Assembly: GCA_007859835.1 (NCBI GenBank)
Contig: SJPJ01000001.1
Span: forward strand, 1,611,095-1,675,094
Length of the DNA stretch: 64,000 nucleotides
Direction: 5' to 3'
From: Novipirellula herctigrandis
GTDB lineage: Bacteria > Planctomycetota > Planctomycetia > Pirellulales > Pirellulaceae
The notes under the pieces are model-generated. The model had not been told where the DNA came from, did no database searches, and saw only the letters and a program-made list of their open reading frames with translations. Below, in pieces: positions 54,169-62,523 of the stretch. The translations under genes and the position numbers were made by a program. Within the stretch, counting starts at the first letter, position 1. Each line of letters begins with the position of its first letter.

Positions 54169-54890
54169 GAATTTCAAAATTCTCGAAGAGTATAAAAAAA
54201 GTCGCCCGTTCGAATTCCCCAAGCTTGACGTTCATCGCGTGAAAGCGGAACGACACAGCGTCCCAACGACAAACCGGATTTCCATGTCAAGAATCCGATG
54301 CCGTCGCGAAATCCGATGCCATCGCGATGAGAGTACTGAATGGAGAGTACTGAATGGATTCTTCTTGAACTCGAGTTCTAGCGGTGATTTGACTTCTTTC
54401 CGAGCAGTCTCGCTATGCCCCTTCACCGCATGCCCCTTCACCGAACTACGATGACAGGCGATCGATGGCGATGCAAAAGGCAAATCCCGCAAATTGACTG
54501 ATCTGCAAAGTTTGACACTCGAAAATCAGAGCTTCGAGTGTGGCGTCTTCTAGTATCGTTGCTCCGCAAACTCTAACGGCCCCAGCGAAGCGTCCCAGAG
54601 GCCAACACCGAAATCACAACGGAATCCAATTTGATGACTTTTAGCAGTAACACGCAATCCGAGGACGCAATGATTTATACCTGCCCCCCCCCGGATCGTC
54701 TTGCCGCCGAATCACGATCGCAACACTTGCCAAAATTATCGAACCTCCGTACTCTTGAACTTGACAATGGAACGTACGGAGGCAGTGGTGTGGCTCCGCT
54801 GACAATCTTGTCTGCTTTTCTTATCCCCTAGGCCACCCAAACAGGCTAACGCGCTCGCATCATCGCGCGTGCCCAAAAAGGAGCATCTTG
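54169..54890. other. Long divergent intergenic region with three two-copy repeats
   Basis: 720 bp between tmk and the desaturase gene. Three direct duplications: a 17-bp unit at 54292/54309 (AATCCGATGCCGTCGCG and a one-base variant), a 14-bp unit at 54329/54343 (GAGAGTACTGAATG) and a 15-bp unit at 54415/54430 (ATGCCCCTTCACCGC). A 66-codon frame at 54631 is not convincing. Confidence 0.6.
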
Positions 54891-55892
54891 ATGCTCGTTC
54901 ACAATCCCTCCGATTACCGCAGTGTGTTGTGGTTGCTGTTAGCGATAACGTTGGTGATCGCGCAATATTGCAACCCAGCGCTGGTTGTTTTTTTGTCGCC
55001 TATCAGTTGCTATTTAGCAATTTCGCTTGGCACGGTTTCGCACAATCATAACCATCGCGCTACGTTCAAGAGTACTCGCCTGAATAATCTATTCGGGCAT
55101 CTGCTAACGATTTTCTATGGCTACCCCACACTGATGTGGGTGCCAACCCATAACTTAAATCATCACAAATTCGTTAATCGCCCCGGCGATGCTACCGCAA
55201 CTTGGCGATACACAAACAAACACAACCTGTGGGTCGCGCTGACGTATCCATTCGTGTCGGGATACTTTCAAAGCATCCCGATTCGGCAATACATCGATCG
55301 GATCAAAACACGAAAACCCAATCTCTATTCGCGGGTTCGTTTCCAGTACGCGTTGTGGATCGGCACGTATGTCGGGCTTGGGGTGCTAGCGGCAACCTTG
55401 TATCACCATCAACAAACCGGGCTTGGTCTTTACCTTTGGTTCTTTTCGGTGATCTTGCCAGCGATCTTGTCTAGCACCGTGATCATGTTCTTTAACTTCA
55501 TCCAGCATGTCCACACGGACGCATGGAGTGACCATGATCATTCACGCAATTTTACGGGCCCGTGGTTCAATTTCCTTTTCTTCAACAATGGCTACCACAC
55601 CGTTCATCATGACCACCCCGCGATGCACTGGAGCGAATTACCGGATGCGCATGCACGCATCGCGGAAACGATCGACCCGAAATTAAATGAAACCAATTTG
55701 GTTTGGTTTCTACTTCGGCAATATTTTCTATCGGCACTATTCCCGCAACTTGGAACCAAGCAAATCGGCAACATCCCGGGACAGAGCGAGATTCAGACGC
55801 AGAACGCGTTTCAGACTCAGAGCGCAATTCAGACTCAGAACGCGTTTCAGACTCAGAGCGCAATTCAGGGACAGAGCGTGGAGACCCACTAG
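54891..55892 (+). CDS. Membrane fatty-acid desaturase
   Basis: ATG 54891 with AAGGAG about 8 bp upstream gives 333 residues (TTG 54888 is in frame one codon earlier). Four or more helices and three His boxes of di-iron desaturases/hydroxylases: VSHNHNHR, PTHNLNHHKF and YHTVHHDHPAMHW. Introduces double bonds (or hydroxyls) into acyl chains in the inner membrane. The C-terminus is six tandem hexapeptides (IQTQNA/FQTQSA) from an 18-bp repeat, unlikely to be part of the catalytic fold. Confidence 0.93.
   Translation: MLVHNPSDYRSVLWLLLAITLVIAQYCNPALVVFLSPISCYLAISLGTVSHNHNHRATFKSTRLNNLFGHLLTIFYGYPTLMWVPTHNLNHHKFVNRPGDATATWRYTNKHNLWVALTYPFVSGYFQSIPIRQYIDRIKTRKPNLYSRVRFQYALWIGTYVGLGVLAATLYHHQQTGLGLYLWFFSVILPAILSSTVIMFFNFIQHVHTDAWSDHDHSRNFTGPWFNFLFFNNGYHTVHHDHPAMHWSELPDAHARIAETIDPKLNETNLVWFLLRQYFLSALFPQLGTKQIGNIPGQSEIQTQNAFQTQSAIQTQNAFQTQSAIQGQSVETH
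55773..55880. repeat. 18-bp in-frame tandem repeat at desaturase C-terminus
   Basis: Six 18-bp units, 55773-55880, of form ATTCAGACTCAGAACGCG; units 2-5 alternate ATTCAG...AACGCG and TTTCAG...AGCGCA (36-bp higher period). Translated as IQTQNA/FQTQSA hexapeptides just before the stop. Confidence 0.95.
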
Positions 55893-56126
55893 GCTTTCCG
55901 ACGTGACATTGCAGTACGCCCTTTCAGGATGAGCCTAAAATGGGATAAAAAGCCCAGGCAAGCGTCGGAAACTCATGCTTCGAAATAGCCGACTCAAGAC
56001 TTACTCCGACCGCGATGGCAATACAAAACGCCCACCACGTTCCCCACAGCGCCCTGCACAGCGGTTATCATGTGACCAACCGATAACCCTTCTGCTCTTC
56101 TCGAACGCCCCTACTCGCAAATTTCC

Positions 56127-56411
56127 ATGCCAATGCCACCCTCACCCGAGCGACGGTTCAACTCGCGTCTTGGTTTGATCCTCTTTGCCGTCTACTTGGT
56201 TCTTTACTTAGGCTTTGTGCTGACAAATGCCCTACAGCCATCGGCGATGGAAACGATCATCGTGTTGGGCTTGAACCTTGCGATTGTTTATGGATTTGCC
56301 TTGATCGTTGCCGCGATTTTTTTGGCATTGCTCTATGGATTGCTGTGCCGCAAAGAGATCCCCAACGCAACTGCCAATACCGATCGTCCACAAGAAGGAG
56401 CGAGTGAATGA
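56127..56411 (+). CDS. DUF485 membrane protein
   Basis: 94 residues, two helices (RLGLILFAVYLVLYLGFVLTNAL and LNLAIVYGFALIVAAIFLALLYGLL). DUF485 proteins (YjcH in E. coli) accompany acetate/SSS symporters. Stop overlaps the symporter start by ATGA, strongly supporting a functional pair. Confidence 0.92.
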   Translation: MPMPPSPERRFNSRLGLILFAVYLVLYLGFVLTNALQPSAMETIIVLGLNLAIVYGFALIVAAIFLALLYGLLCRKEIPNATANTDRPQEGASE

Positions 56412-58336
56412 TTTACGAACCTTCTTGGATTGCCGTTTTTGTTTTTCTAGCGTTTGTTGTGTTCACGGTTGGCCTTAGTTTTTACCTTGGCCGCAAAGCA
56501 ACATCTTCCCAAGGCTATTTCGCGGCTCATGGACAAATCCCCTGGTTTGTCAACGGAATTGCTTTCGCCGGCGATTATCTATCTGCCGCATCGTTTCTCG
56601 GTATTTGCGGCATGATCGCCGCTTACGGTTACGACGGTTTCTTGTACTCGATCGGTTATCTTGCTGGTTGGATTGTTGCGTTGTTTGTAATCGCGGAGCC
56701 GATGAAACGACTTGGGCGATTTACGTTTGCGGATGCGTTGGACGCACAATTCAATTCACGCGGAATCAAGTTGGCCGCTGGCGTTAGCACATTGGCTGTG
56801 AGCGTCTTTTACTTGATCCCTCAAATGGTCGGTGCTGGTTCGTTAATCCAACCGCTGCTTGGGTTCCCACATTGGGTTGGCGTCGTGTTGGTCGGCATCG
56901 TCGTGATTACGATTGTTGTGACCGCCGGCATGGTCTCGACCACTTGGGTCCAGTTCCTCAAAGGATCGTTGTTGGTTCTATTTAGCGCAATCCTGGTGAT
57001 CATCGTGCTCGACCGCGGGTTCACCGTCAGCGATGGTGGCTTGAAGACCATTGGCCCCATTGATCGAAGCGACATTCGCAGCGCAGAAATTGAAGGCCGG
57101 ACGGTATTGCCGCCCGAAGCCGGATGGGACAAGCACCCCGAATTCGTCCGCTTGGTCAACTCGAAAGGCGGATTCGATATCTTTCGGATCGCCGCCTCAC
57201 CCGACAATGATCCCGATCGCGCGATTCTTGCCCAAGCGCAAGCGATGACGGTGCTGTCCGATGGCCGAAAACTCGTCGATGGTCTGCCGTTTGGTGCGGG
57301 CGAAGCGGAACGTCAATTGATGCCAATCGGCCATATCACAAAATTACCCGATGGCTATGCCGATTCCAAATCCGTTGGGCCCATTTCGTTTTTCACGACC
57401 TTGCAAGATAGCGAAGTCGTGTTGTGGGGAAACACGGTCGTCCGCACCGATGACGGATCGACGACCAAGGTGTTTTACCAAAAGCCGACCGATGGTAGCC
57501 ACGTGCTGCGTCCCGGCGAGCATCCGACGTTTGCGGGAATTCGAAGTGGCGGCGCCAAGGATCGAGTCAACTTTTTATCGTTAATGTTGGCCCTGTTTTG
57601 TGGCACCGCATCGCTGCCACACATTTTGATTCGCTACTACACCGTCAAAGACGCTTCGGCGGCCAGAAAGAGCACGATCGTCGGAATCACCAGCATTGGC
57701 TTCTTTTATGTGTTAACGCTCTACTTGGGACTCGGAGCAATGACAAGTGGTGCGTTGGATTTAACGGATACCAACATGGCAGCCCCGCTATTGGCACGCA
57801 GCATGAGCCAATGGTTGTTTGCCATCATTTCAGCAATCGCTTTTACGACGGTATTGGGAACGGTTAGCGGATTGATTCTGGCAAGCAGCGGCGCAGTTGC
57901 GCATGACTTAATCGGCGGCGTGATGGGGATTGAATTGACCGAGCATGCGCAAGTCCGTGTCGCAAAAATCGCCGCGGTTGCCGTCGGCGCCATTGCGATT
58001 TTGCTCGGGATCGCGTTTAAGGAGATGAACGTCAGCTATTTGGTGGGCTGGGCGTTCAGTGTAGCGGCAAGTGCCAACTTGCCGGCTTTGGTCATGCTAT
58101 TGTTTTGGAAAGGGACAACCAAACAGGGAATTATCGCTAGTGTGATCGTCGGAATGGTCAGCTCGCTCGGATGGATCTTGCTGTCTGCCGATACGTACCA
58201 GAAGGTCTATGGATGGGACGCTGCTGACGCAATCGCGCCGTTCAGCCAACCTGGAATCGTAACAATCCCCCTCGCATTCGCAACCTTGGTGTTGGTTTCG
58301 CTCATGACTCGCTCGGCTCAAACCCCCTCACCGTAA
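56408..58336 (+). CDS. ActP-like SSS symporter with large extra loop
   Basis: 642 residues, of the acetate/carboxylate branch of the sodium:solute symporters (SSQGYFAAHGQIPWFVNGIAFAGDYLSAASFLG; FGTASLPHILIRYYTVKDASAARKS). E. coli ActP has about 549 residues; here a soluble segment of nearly 190 residues (about 200-386, DRGFTVSDGG to the TM helix at VNFLSLMLALF) replaces a short loop between helices 6 and 7. It holds GFDIFRIAASPDND and SEVVLWGNTVVRTDDGS. Substrate likely acetate or another short carboxylate. Partner of the DUF485 gene. Confidence 0.92.
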   Translation: MIYEPSWIAVFVFLAFVVFTVGLSFYLGRKATSSQGYFAAHGQIPWFVNGIAFAGDYLSAASFLGICGMIAAYGYDGFLYSIGYLAGWIVALFVIAEPMKRLGRFTFADALDAQFNSRGIKLAAGVSTLAVSVFYLIPQMVGAGSLIQPLLGFPHWVGVVLVGIVVITIVVTAGMVSTTWVQFLKGSLLVLFSAILVIIVLDRGFTVSDGGLKTIGPIDRSDIRSAEIEGRTVLPPEAGWDKHPEFVRLVNSKGGFDIFRIAASPDNDPDRAILAQAQAMTVLSDGRKLVDGLPFGAGEAERQLMPIGHITKLPDGYADSKSVGPISFFTTLQDSEVVLWGNTVVRTDDGSTTKVFYQKPTDGSHVLRPGEHPTFAGIRSGGAKDRVNFLSLMLALFCGTASLPHILIRYYTVKDASAARKSTIVGITSIGFFYVLTLYLGLGAMTSGALDLTDTNMAAPLLARSMSQWLFAIISAIAFTTVLGTVSGLILASSGAVAHDLIGGVMGIELTEHAQVRVAKIAAVAVGAIAILLGIAFKEMNVSYLVGWAFSVAASANLPALVMLLFWKGTTKQGIIASVIVGMVSSLGWILLSADTYQKVYGWDAADAIAPFSQPGIVTIPLAFATLVLVSLMTRSAQTPSP

Positions 58337-58723
58337 ACGCAGCGATGGTTTACCGGCGCGGTGACGAATCCAATTCAGGGATCGTAACACCGGATCTCGC
58401 GATACAATCAGTTGTTCTAAATGGTATTTGCCTGGAAAGTTCAAAAGAGACAATCCAATCAGCATGCTCAGGATCCCTTGACCGGGCAACACTAACATCG
58501 CGATTCCCATCACGACGAAGGCGACACCCAACAAGTTCTTTCCGGCTAACCAGACGTAATGCATGCCGATTCGTTTTCCGCTTGGCTTGATGGGATGGCG
58601 ATGGCGGTGAGCGAAATAGTCCTCTGGCAAACGGACGATGATCGCGGGGACAGCAATGAGGGAACCGACGAACATGACGACCGACGACGCAGCGAGAAAC
58701 CAAAAAATCTCGTCCCTATTCAA
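58328..58723 (-). CDS. PGPGW-type putative membrane protein
   Basis: 131 residues: one N-terminal helix (FWFLAASSVVMFVGSLIAVPAIIV), then a C-terminal pair with the family's VLPGQGILSMLIGLSLLNFPGK, where PGPGW reads PGQGI. Function unknown. Its stop end overlaps the symporter by 9 bp antiparallel; its start overlaps the ppsR stop by 8 bp, so it is co-transcribed with it. Confidence 0.82.
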   Translation of the reverse strand: MNRDEIFWFLAASSVVMFVGSLIAVPAIIVRLPEDYFAHRHRHPIKPSGKRIGMHYVWLAGKNLLGVAFVVMGIAMLVLPGQGILSMLIGLSLLNFPGKYHLEQLIVSRDPVLRSLNWIRHRAGKPSLRLR

Positions 58724-59558
58724 CTTTTCGGCTCGCTCGACGGCGGGGAAGCAATTCGATGATTTGGTCCGCTACTTCTTCGGTTGCTTTGTAAGAAACA
58801 TCCACGCACTCCCATCCCTGATTCGTGATCAAGGTACGAATTTCGCGCAGCTCTGCTTGGATATCACGAAGATTCGCATATTGGGGAACCGGCCGGTGAC
58901 TGATTTGATCCAATCGCGTTTGTCGAACCGATTCCAAGTGAGCGGCACTCATCGTCAACCCGATTACACGTTTTGAATTCAGTTTCAACAGCGGTGCTGG
59001 CAATGGCATGCCAGGCAGCAATGGTACATTGGCCGCACGAATGCCACGAAAGGCAAGATAGAAACAGGTAACACTTTTCGAAGTGCGTGATGCCCCCACA
59101 ATAACAACATCCGCTTTCCGCAACTCGTTTTGCTTCTGACCATCATCGTGCTCAAGCGTAAAGTCCATCGCATCGATGCGATCAAATTGTTCATGGTGAA
59201 CTTGATACAAAAGACCAGCCCGCCCACGAGGCACCGCACTGAAATGGGCCCCCAACAACGCCAACGCGGGGCCAAGCACATCGATGCAAGGGACTGCTAA
59301 CCGCCTAGCTTCCGCTTCCGCAGCTTTACGAATTTCAGGCTCGACGAGCGAATGGCAAACCGCCGCTCCACTTTCGGCGGCTTCGCGAATCGCAGCGACC
59401 ACTTTGTCACGTTTACGAATTCCCGCATGGATGACGACGTTGGCTTGGTTATCGGGGAATTGTTCCAACGCAGCCGTCAACAAGTTTTGGACGGTACGGC
59501 CGGTTCCCCCCGAGAGGATGACAATTTTGGGCAGTTCGTTTGATTTCGACTTAGACAT
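58716..59558 (-). CDS. ppsR: PPDK/PEP-synthase regulatory protein (DUF299 kinase/phosphorylase)
   Basis: 280 residues, family DUF299. These are bifunctional: they phosphorylate a Thr beside the catalytic His of PEP synthase or PPDK using ADP, and remove it with Pi. Signature P-loop GASRTSKS is present (VVIVGASRTSKSVTCFYLA), with the DYALEHDD-like FTLEHDDGQ and VPLLPGMPLPAPL. Since ppdK is in the same window, its target is probably that enzyme. Middle gene of a three-gene minus-strand unit. Confidence 0.92.
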   Translation of the reverse strand: MSKSKSNELPKIVILSGGTGRTVQNLLTAALEQFPDNQANVVIHAGIRKRDKVVAAIREAAESGAAVCHSLVEPEIRKAAEAEARRLAVPCIDVLGPALALLGAHFSAVPRGRAGLLYQVHHEQFDRIDAMDFTLEHDDGQKQNELRKADVVIVGASRTSKSVTCFYLAFRGIRAANVPLLPGMPLPAPLLKLNSKRVIGLTMSAAHLESVRQTRLDQISHRPVPQYANLRDIQAELREIRTLITNQGWECVDVSYKATEEVADQIIELLPRRRASRKVE

Positions 59559-59566
59559 CTCGGGCC

Positions 59567-59818
59567 CTAGACGTATTTCTCAAGCACCTTGGCAACCTTG
59601 GCTGGGTCGTCGTCCTCTTGCATTTGTTTGATCTGTTTTTCCGGGATCCCGATTTTCTCAAGATGGCTAACCAAACGCTTCCAAACTTGTGCTCGTTTCT
59701 TTCCTTCACTCAAGTATAGATCCGTCACGGCCTCCTGGGCCTTCTGCAAGCCAATTGCGTCGCGATTTTGGTAATAGTTTTTGATGATCTTTTCTTGGTG
59801 TCGGCTATGCTCTGCCAT
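59567..59818 (-). CDS. Small conserved helical protein
   Basis: 83 residues, all helical: KIIKNYYQNRDAIGLQKAQEAVTDLYLSEGKKRAQVWKRLVSHLEKIG, then acidic QEDDDPAKVAKVLEKYV. 8 bp upstream of ppsR and clearly part of that unit. No family recognised; I have seen similar proteins only in planctomycete annotations. Confidence 0.8.
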   Translation of the reverse strand: MAEHSRHQEKIIKNYYQNRDAIGLQKAQEAVTDLYLSEGKKRAQVWKRLVSHLEKIGIPEKQIKQMQEDDDPAKVAKVLEKYV

Positions 59819-60098
59819 CGTCTCTCGCTCAGTAAAATGGACCAGAAAATTCGGGTCGAGGTTGGGTTAAATTGGAATAAAGCGGCGCGGCATGGGTTTT
59901 TGCACGTTTTGGCCGATTCTTGACTCTCCCCGATTATCGGTCGAGGCGACGTTATTCTATAGTAGGACCTGCGTATCCAAAAAGAACGTCGAAACGTGCT
60001 AGAATCCCGCAAGAATTCAGGAGCGATCCATTGAGTCGCGGCGCCTCGTTTTGTAAATTTCCTGTTTTTCCTACAAATTTTTTGTGAGTTTGCTAACG
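59819..60098. other. Divergent promoter region
   Basis: 280 bp between the ppsR unit (minus) and aroH (plus). AT-rich stretch TTTGTAAATTTCCTGTTTTTCCTACAAATTT near 60050-60080 forms a loose inverted repeat (AAATTT...ACAAATTT) just upstream of aroH. Confidence 0.35.
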
Positions 60099-60524
60099 AT
60101 GACTGCCTGCCGAGGAGTTCGAGGCGCGACGACCGTGGAAAACGACGATCGCGAGCAAATTCTCAAAGCGACACGTCAATTGTTGGCGCTGCTAATCCGT
60201 CAAAACAGGATTGACTCGGCCGATATCGCCAGTGCCCAATTCACCGTGACCGAGGACCTCAAAGCGGAATTCCCCGCCTTGGCCGCCCGGCAATTGGGGT
60301 GGATAGAAGTCCCGATGATTTGTGGCTATGAAATCTCGGTCGGCGGCTCGCTAAAGAAATGCATTCGCGTGATGCTGCTTTGGAACACGGATCAACCACA
60401 ATCCGAAATCCACCATGTTTACCTGCATAAGGCCAAACAACTGCGTCCCGACCTCGCCGAGTTTCCGCCGGTGGATTTTGCGGAACTCGAACAATGGATC
60501 CAAGAACATTTGAAGGAAGCATAA
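60099..60524 (+). CDS. aroH: Chorismate mutase, AroH type
   Basis: ATG 60099 ([16 protein letters not shown]) gives 141 residues; a GTG at 60084 is possible. Monofunctional AroH-fold mutase converting chorismate to prephenate. Active-site residues of the B. subtilis enzyme are kept: RGVRGATTV (Arg), Cys75 and Glu78 in ICGYE, Arg90 in KKCIRV, Tyr108 in HVYL. 4 bp upstream of the next gene, so co-transcribed. Confidence 0.95.
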   Translation: MTACRGVRGATTVENDDREQILKATRQLLALLIRQNRIDSADIASAQFTVTEDLKAEFPALAARQLGWIEVPMICGYEISVGGSLKKCIRVMLLWNTDQPQSEIHHVYLHKAKQLRPDLAEFPPVDFAELEQWIQEHLKEA

Positions 60525-60528
60525 CGCC

Positions 60529-61458
60529 GTGGCTTCCGCGACGAAAATCCGATGGAAAATCGACACGGCACTGAGCACGCTTCATTTGGCACACTCGGTC
60601 GCGGTGGGTCTGCCTTGTACGGACGAAAAAATCGAAGCAGCGCTCGTTCCCTACGTCACCGAAGTCAATAACCGCTTATTGTCAGCCTTGGTCGATGTGC
60701 CTGTTTTCTGGGAACAACTCGTTCACGAATCGCTTTGCACCGATGGGCTTCCAAATGCTTGCGAAAAAGCGCTCGCGAACTCGGGATGCAATGAACTGCA
60801 AGTCGACTCGACTAGCCGAGGAGTATTGCGGCAATTGGACGAATGCCGAATTGCTGTGGCTAGGCGATTCCCGAGGCTCGAGGATCAATTGCTGCTCCGC
60901 GCGCAGCCGCTAAAGGAACGCTGGGACACGGTTGGCGTAGGACTCTTGAACTTGATCGGTAAAACAATTTGGAACGATACGACACCAACGTCATGGTGGC
61001 CAGCTCGTGTTGATGGACTGTTCGTCCAACCCATTCGCGGCGGCGATGGCGGTTTTCACTCGGAACATTCCACGATTTGGATCGAAGCGATGTTGACCGA
61101 CGTGGAGCCGATGGTCCCCGAAGTGTTGCGAGCGGCTTGGTTGGTCACCCGAGTAGCGATTGAGCAACACGTCATGAAAAAGTCGGGGACCTCACCGATT
61201 TCGACAACACCGACAAAGCCATCCGATTTGTTACCTGCATGGAAATTCGCATCGGTCGCGATCACAATGCATGCTGGTTCCCAACTCGATCTCACTCGCC
61301 CCAATCCGCTTGCCATTAACGATGCGATTCGAATATGGGGTTTGAGTGACGACATTTCGCTCGGTGAATCCGTGGCGAAGTGGTGGGACGAGTTCTTAGC
61401 TGCGCCCGTGCCGCTACCGATCGCACTCAAAGCACTCGCCAAACAAATCGCCTTCTGA
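60529..61458 (+). CDS. Conserved protein of unknown function, paired with aroH
   Basis: 309 residues from GTG 60529, no membrane segment or signal. Helical, with LRQLDECRIAVARRFPRLEDQL, RVDGLFVQPIRGGDGGFHSEHSTIWIEAML and GLSDDISLGESVAKWWDEF. Reminiscent of no family I know. Tight coupling to aroH suggests a shared aromatic pathway role but nothing in sequence shows it. Confidence 0.72.
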   Translation: MASATKIRWKIDTALSTLHLAHSVAVGLPCTDEKIEAALVPYVTEVNNRLLSALVDVPVFWEQLVHESLCTDGLPNACEKALANSGCNELQVDSTSRGVLRQLDECRIAVARRFPRLEDQLLLRAQPLKERWDTVGVGLLNLIGKTIWNDTTPTSWWPARVDGLFVQPIRGGDGGFHSEHSTIWIEAMLTDVEPMVPEVLRAAWLVTRVAIEQHVMKKSGTSPISTTPTKPSDLLPAWKFASVAITMHAGSQLDLTRPNPLAINDAIRIWGLSDDISLGESVAKWWDEFLAAPVPLPIALKALAKQIAF

Positions 61459-61470
61459 GCAGCGACATTG

Positions 61471-62214
61471 CTACCTTAGCGAAATAGCCTCTTGCAGCGG
61501 CTTGAGCACGCTATTGACGAGGAATTCATCAACAAGGTCGCGTCCAAGACCCGCCAACCGATTGTACTCACCCACGTACGTGTCATCCGGCCCTAGACTG
61601 TCGTACCGACGGACGGTCAAGTAAACGCTAATTTGTTCTTCGCCAAAATCCCCCGTCCGAACTTGGTACGCATTGGTTCTTGACTCGAAACTTACACGAC
61701 ACTGAGTTCGACAATCTTCGTCGAGCGAAAATTGGATTGCTGGTTCGTGCGCCAACAACTTCCCATAGGGTACGTTGGTGAATTGGTGCAACCCAGGCGC
61801 CACTCCGACCACTTCCGCAATCATTTCGTTGTGATTGCCACGGTACGCAAAGTCAAACCCGAACATCACGCTAAGCGATTCACAATCGAGCGGCGTGACG
61901 GACAATTCATAGGGAATCAATTCCAAAACGCTACGGTTCAACTCGTCCACGTCTTCGATCGATCCGGGGTTCACGGCGCCCGAGTTGATTCGCTTTTGTT
62001 CGGTCGAAACCCAACGGTAAGCTCCCGCTTCTTTTTCTTCCTCAAGAACGAATTCGTTTTTGTCGCGACCGTAGAAGTTTTGCAGTTTTGGATATCGGCG
62101 TCGGATTTGCTCAAAAAAGTGAAGTATAGATTCGCGGCCTTTCGGGAGTTCCATCTCCGTAGCCAAAATCATGTTTATATAAAAATCGTCGCTGTACGCG
62201 CCGTATCCGTTCAA
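61471..62214 (-). CDS. Conserved protein of unknown function
   Basis: 247 residues, soluble, no signal. Mixed alpha/beta with LHFFEQIRRRYPKLQNFYGRD, GAYRWVSTEQKRINSG, LELIPYELSVTPLDCESLSVMFGFDFAYRGNHNEM, and SFESRTNAYQVRTGDFGEEQISVYLTVRRYDS. Layout resembles the general TIGR04255-like type of planctomycete hypotheticals, but I cannot assign a family. Converges with the 309-residue gene at 12 bp. Confidence 0.72.
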   Translation of the reverse strand: MNGYGAYSDDFYINMILATEMELPKGRESILHFFEQIRRRYPKLQNFYGRDKNEFVLEEEKEAGAYRWVSTEQKRINSGAVNPGSIEDVDELNRSVLELIPYELSVTPLDCESLSVMFGFDFAYRGNHNEMIAEVVGVAPGLHQFTNVPYGKLLAHEPAIQFSLDEDCRTQCRVSFESRTNAYQVRTGDFGEEQISVYLTVRRYDSLGPDDTYVGEYNRLAGLGRDLVDEFLVNSVLKPLQEAISLR

Positions 62215-62523
62215 TTCGTCACCTCTCAGAATCGGGAAGGGGCAAAACGGTTCCTGTACTTGAAGTCTAGACGCAAGTTGACCTATTTTGAACCGCTCAT
62301 GGATCAGAATCGGACGACTTTGGATGAAATTCAGCCGATGTCGGGCGCTGAGGTTGGCGACAAGTACACAAGCACGAAATTATCGGCGGATCGGTTCGGA
62401 CCAAATACTCGCAAGCATGCGGTTGACGTACAAATCATGGGCCTGTTCCTGATGACCACCCCGCTGACGGAGCCAACACCTGCAATGTAGAACGAATGTT
62501 AGACGGCTGCCTTGGCAGGTACT
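62215..62523 (-). other. Intergenic region
   Basis: 309 bp between the unknown gene and the end of the NagB/PIG-L gene. A plus-strand frame covers it but continues antisense through the unknown gene and has no start or composition support. The promoter of the unknown gene should be here. Confidence 0.35.

Noticed and set aside
54631-54831. 66-codon frame with a leucine-rich-like stretch (LSNLRTLELDNG)
   Set aside because: No ribosome site, no signal or membrane segment, isolated; could be real only if conserved.
61732-62490. 252-codon plus-strand frame opposite the 247-residue unknown gene
   Set aside because: The minus-strand frame has better composition and start; this one looks like a shadow that runs into intergenic sequence.
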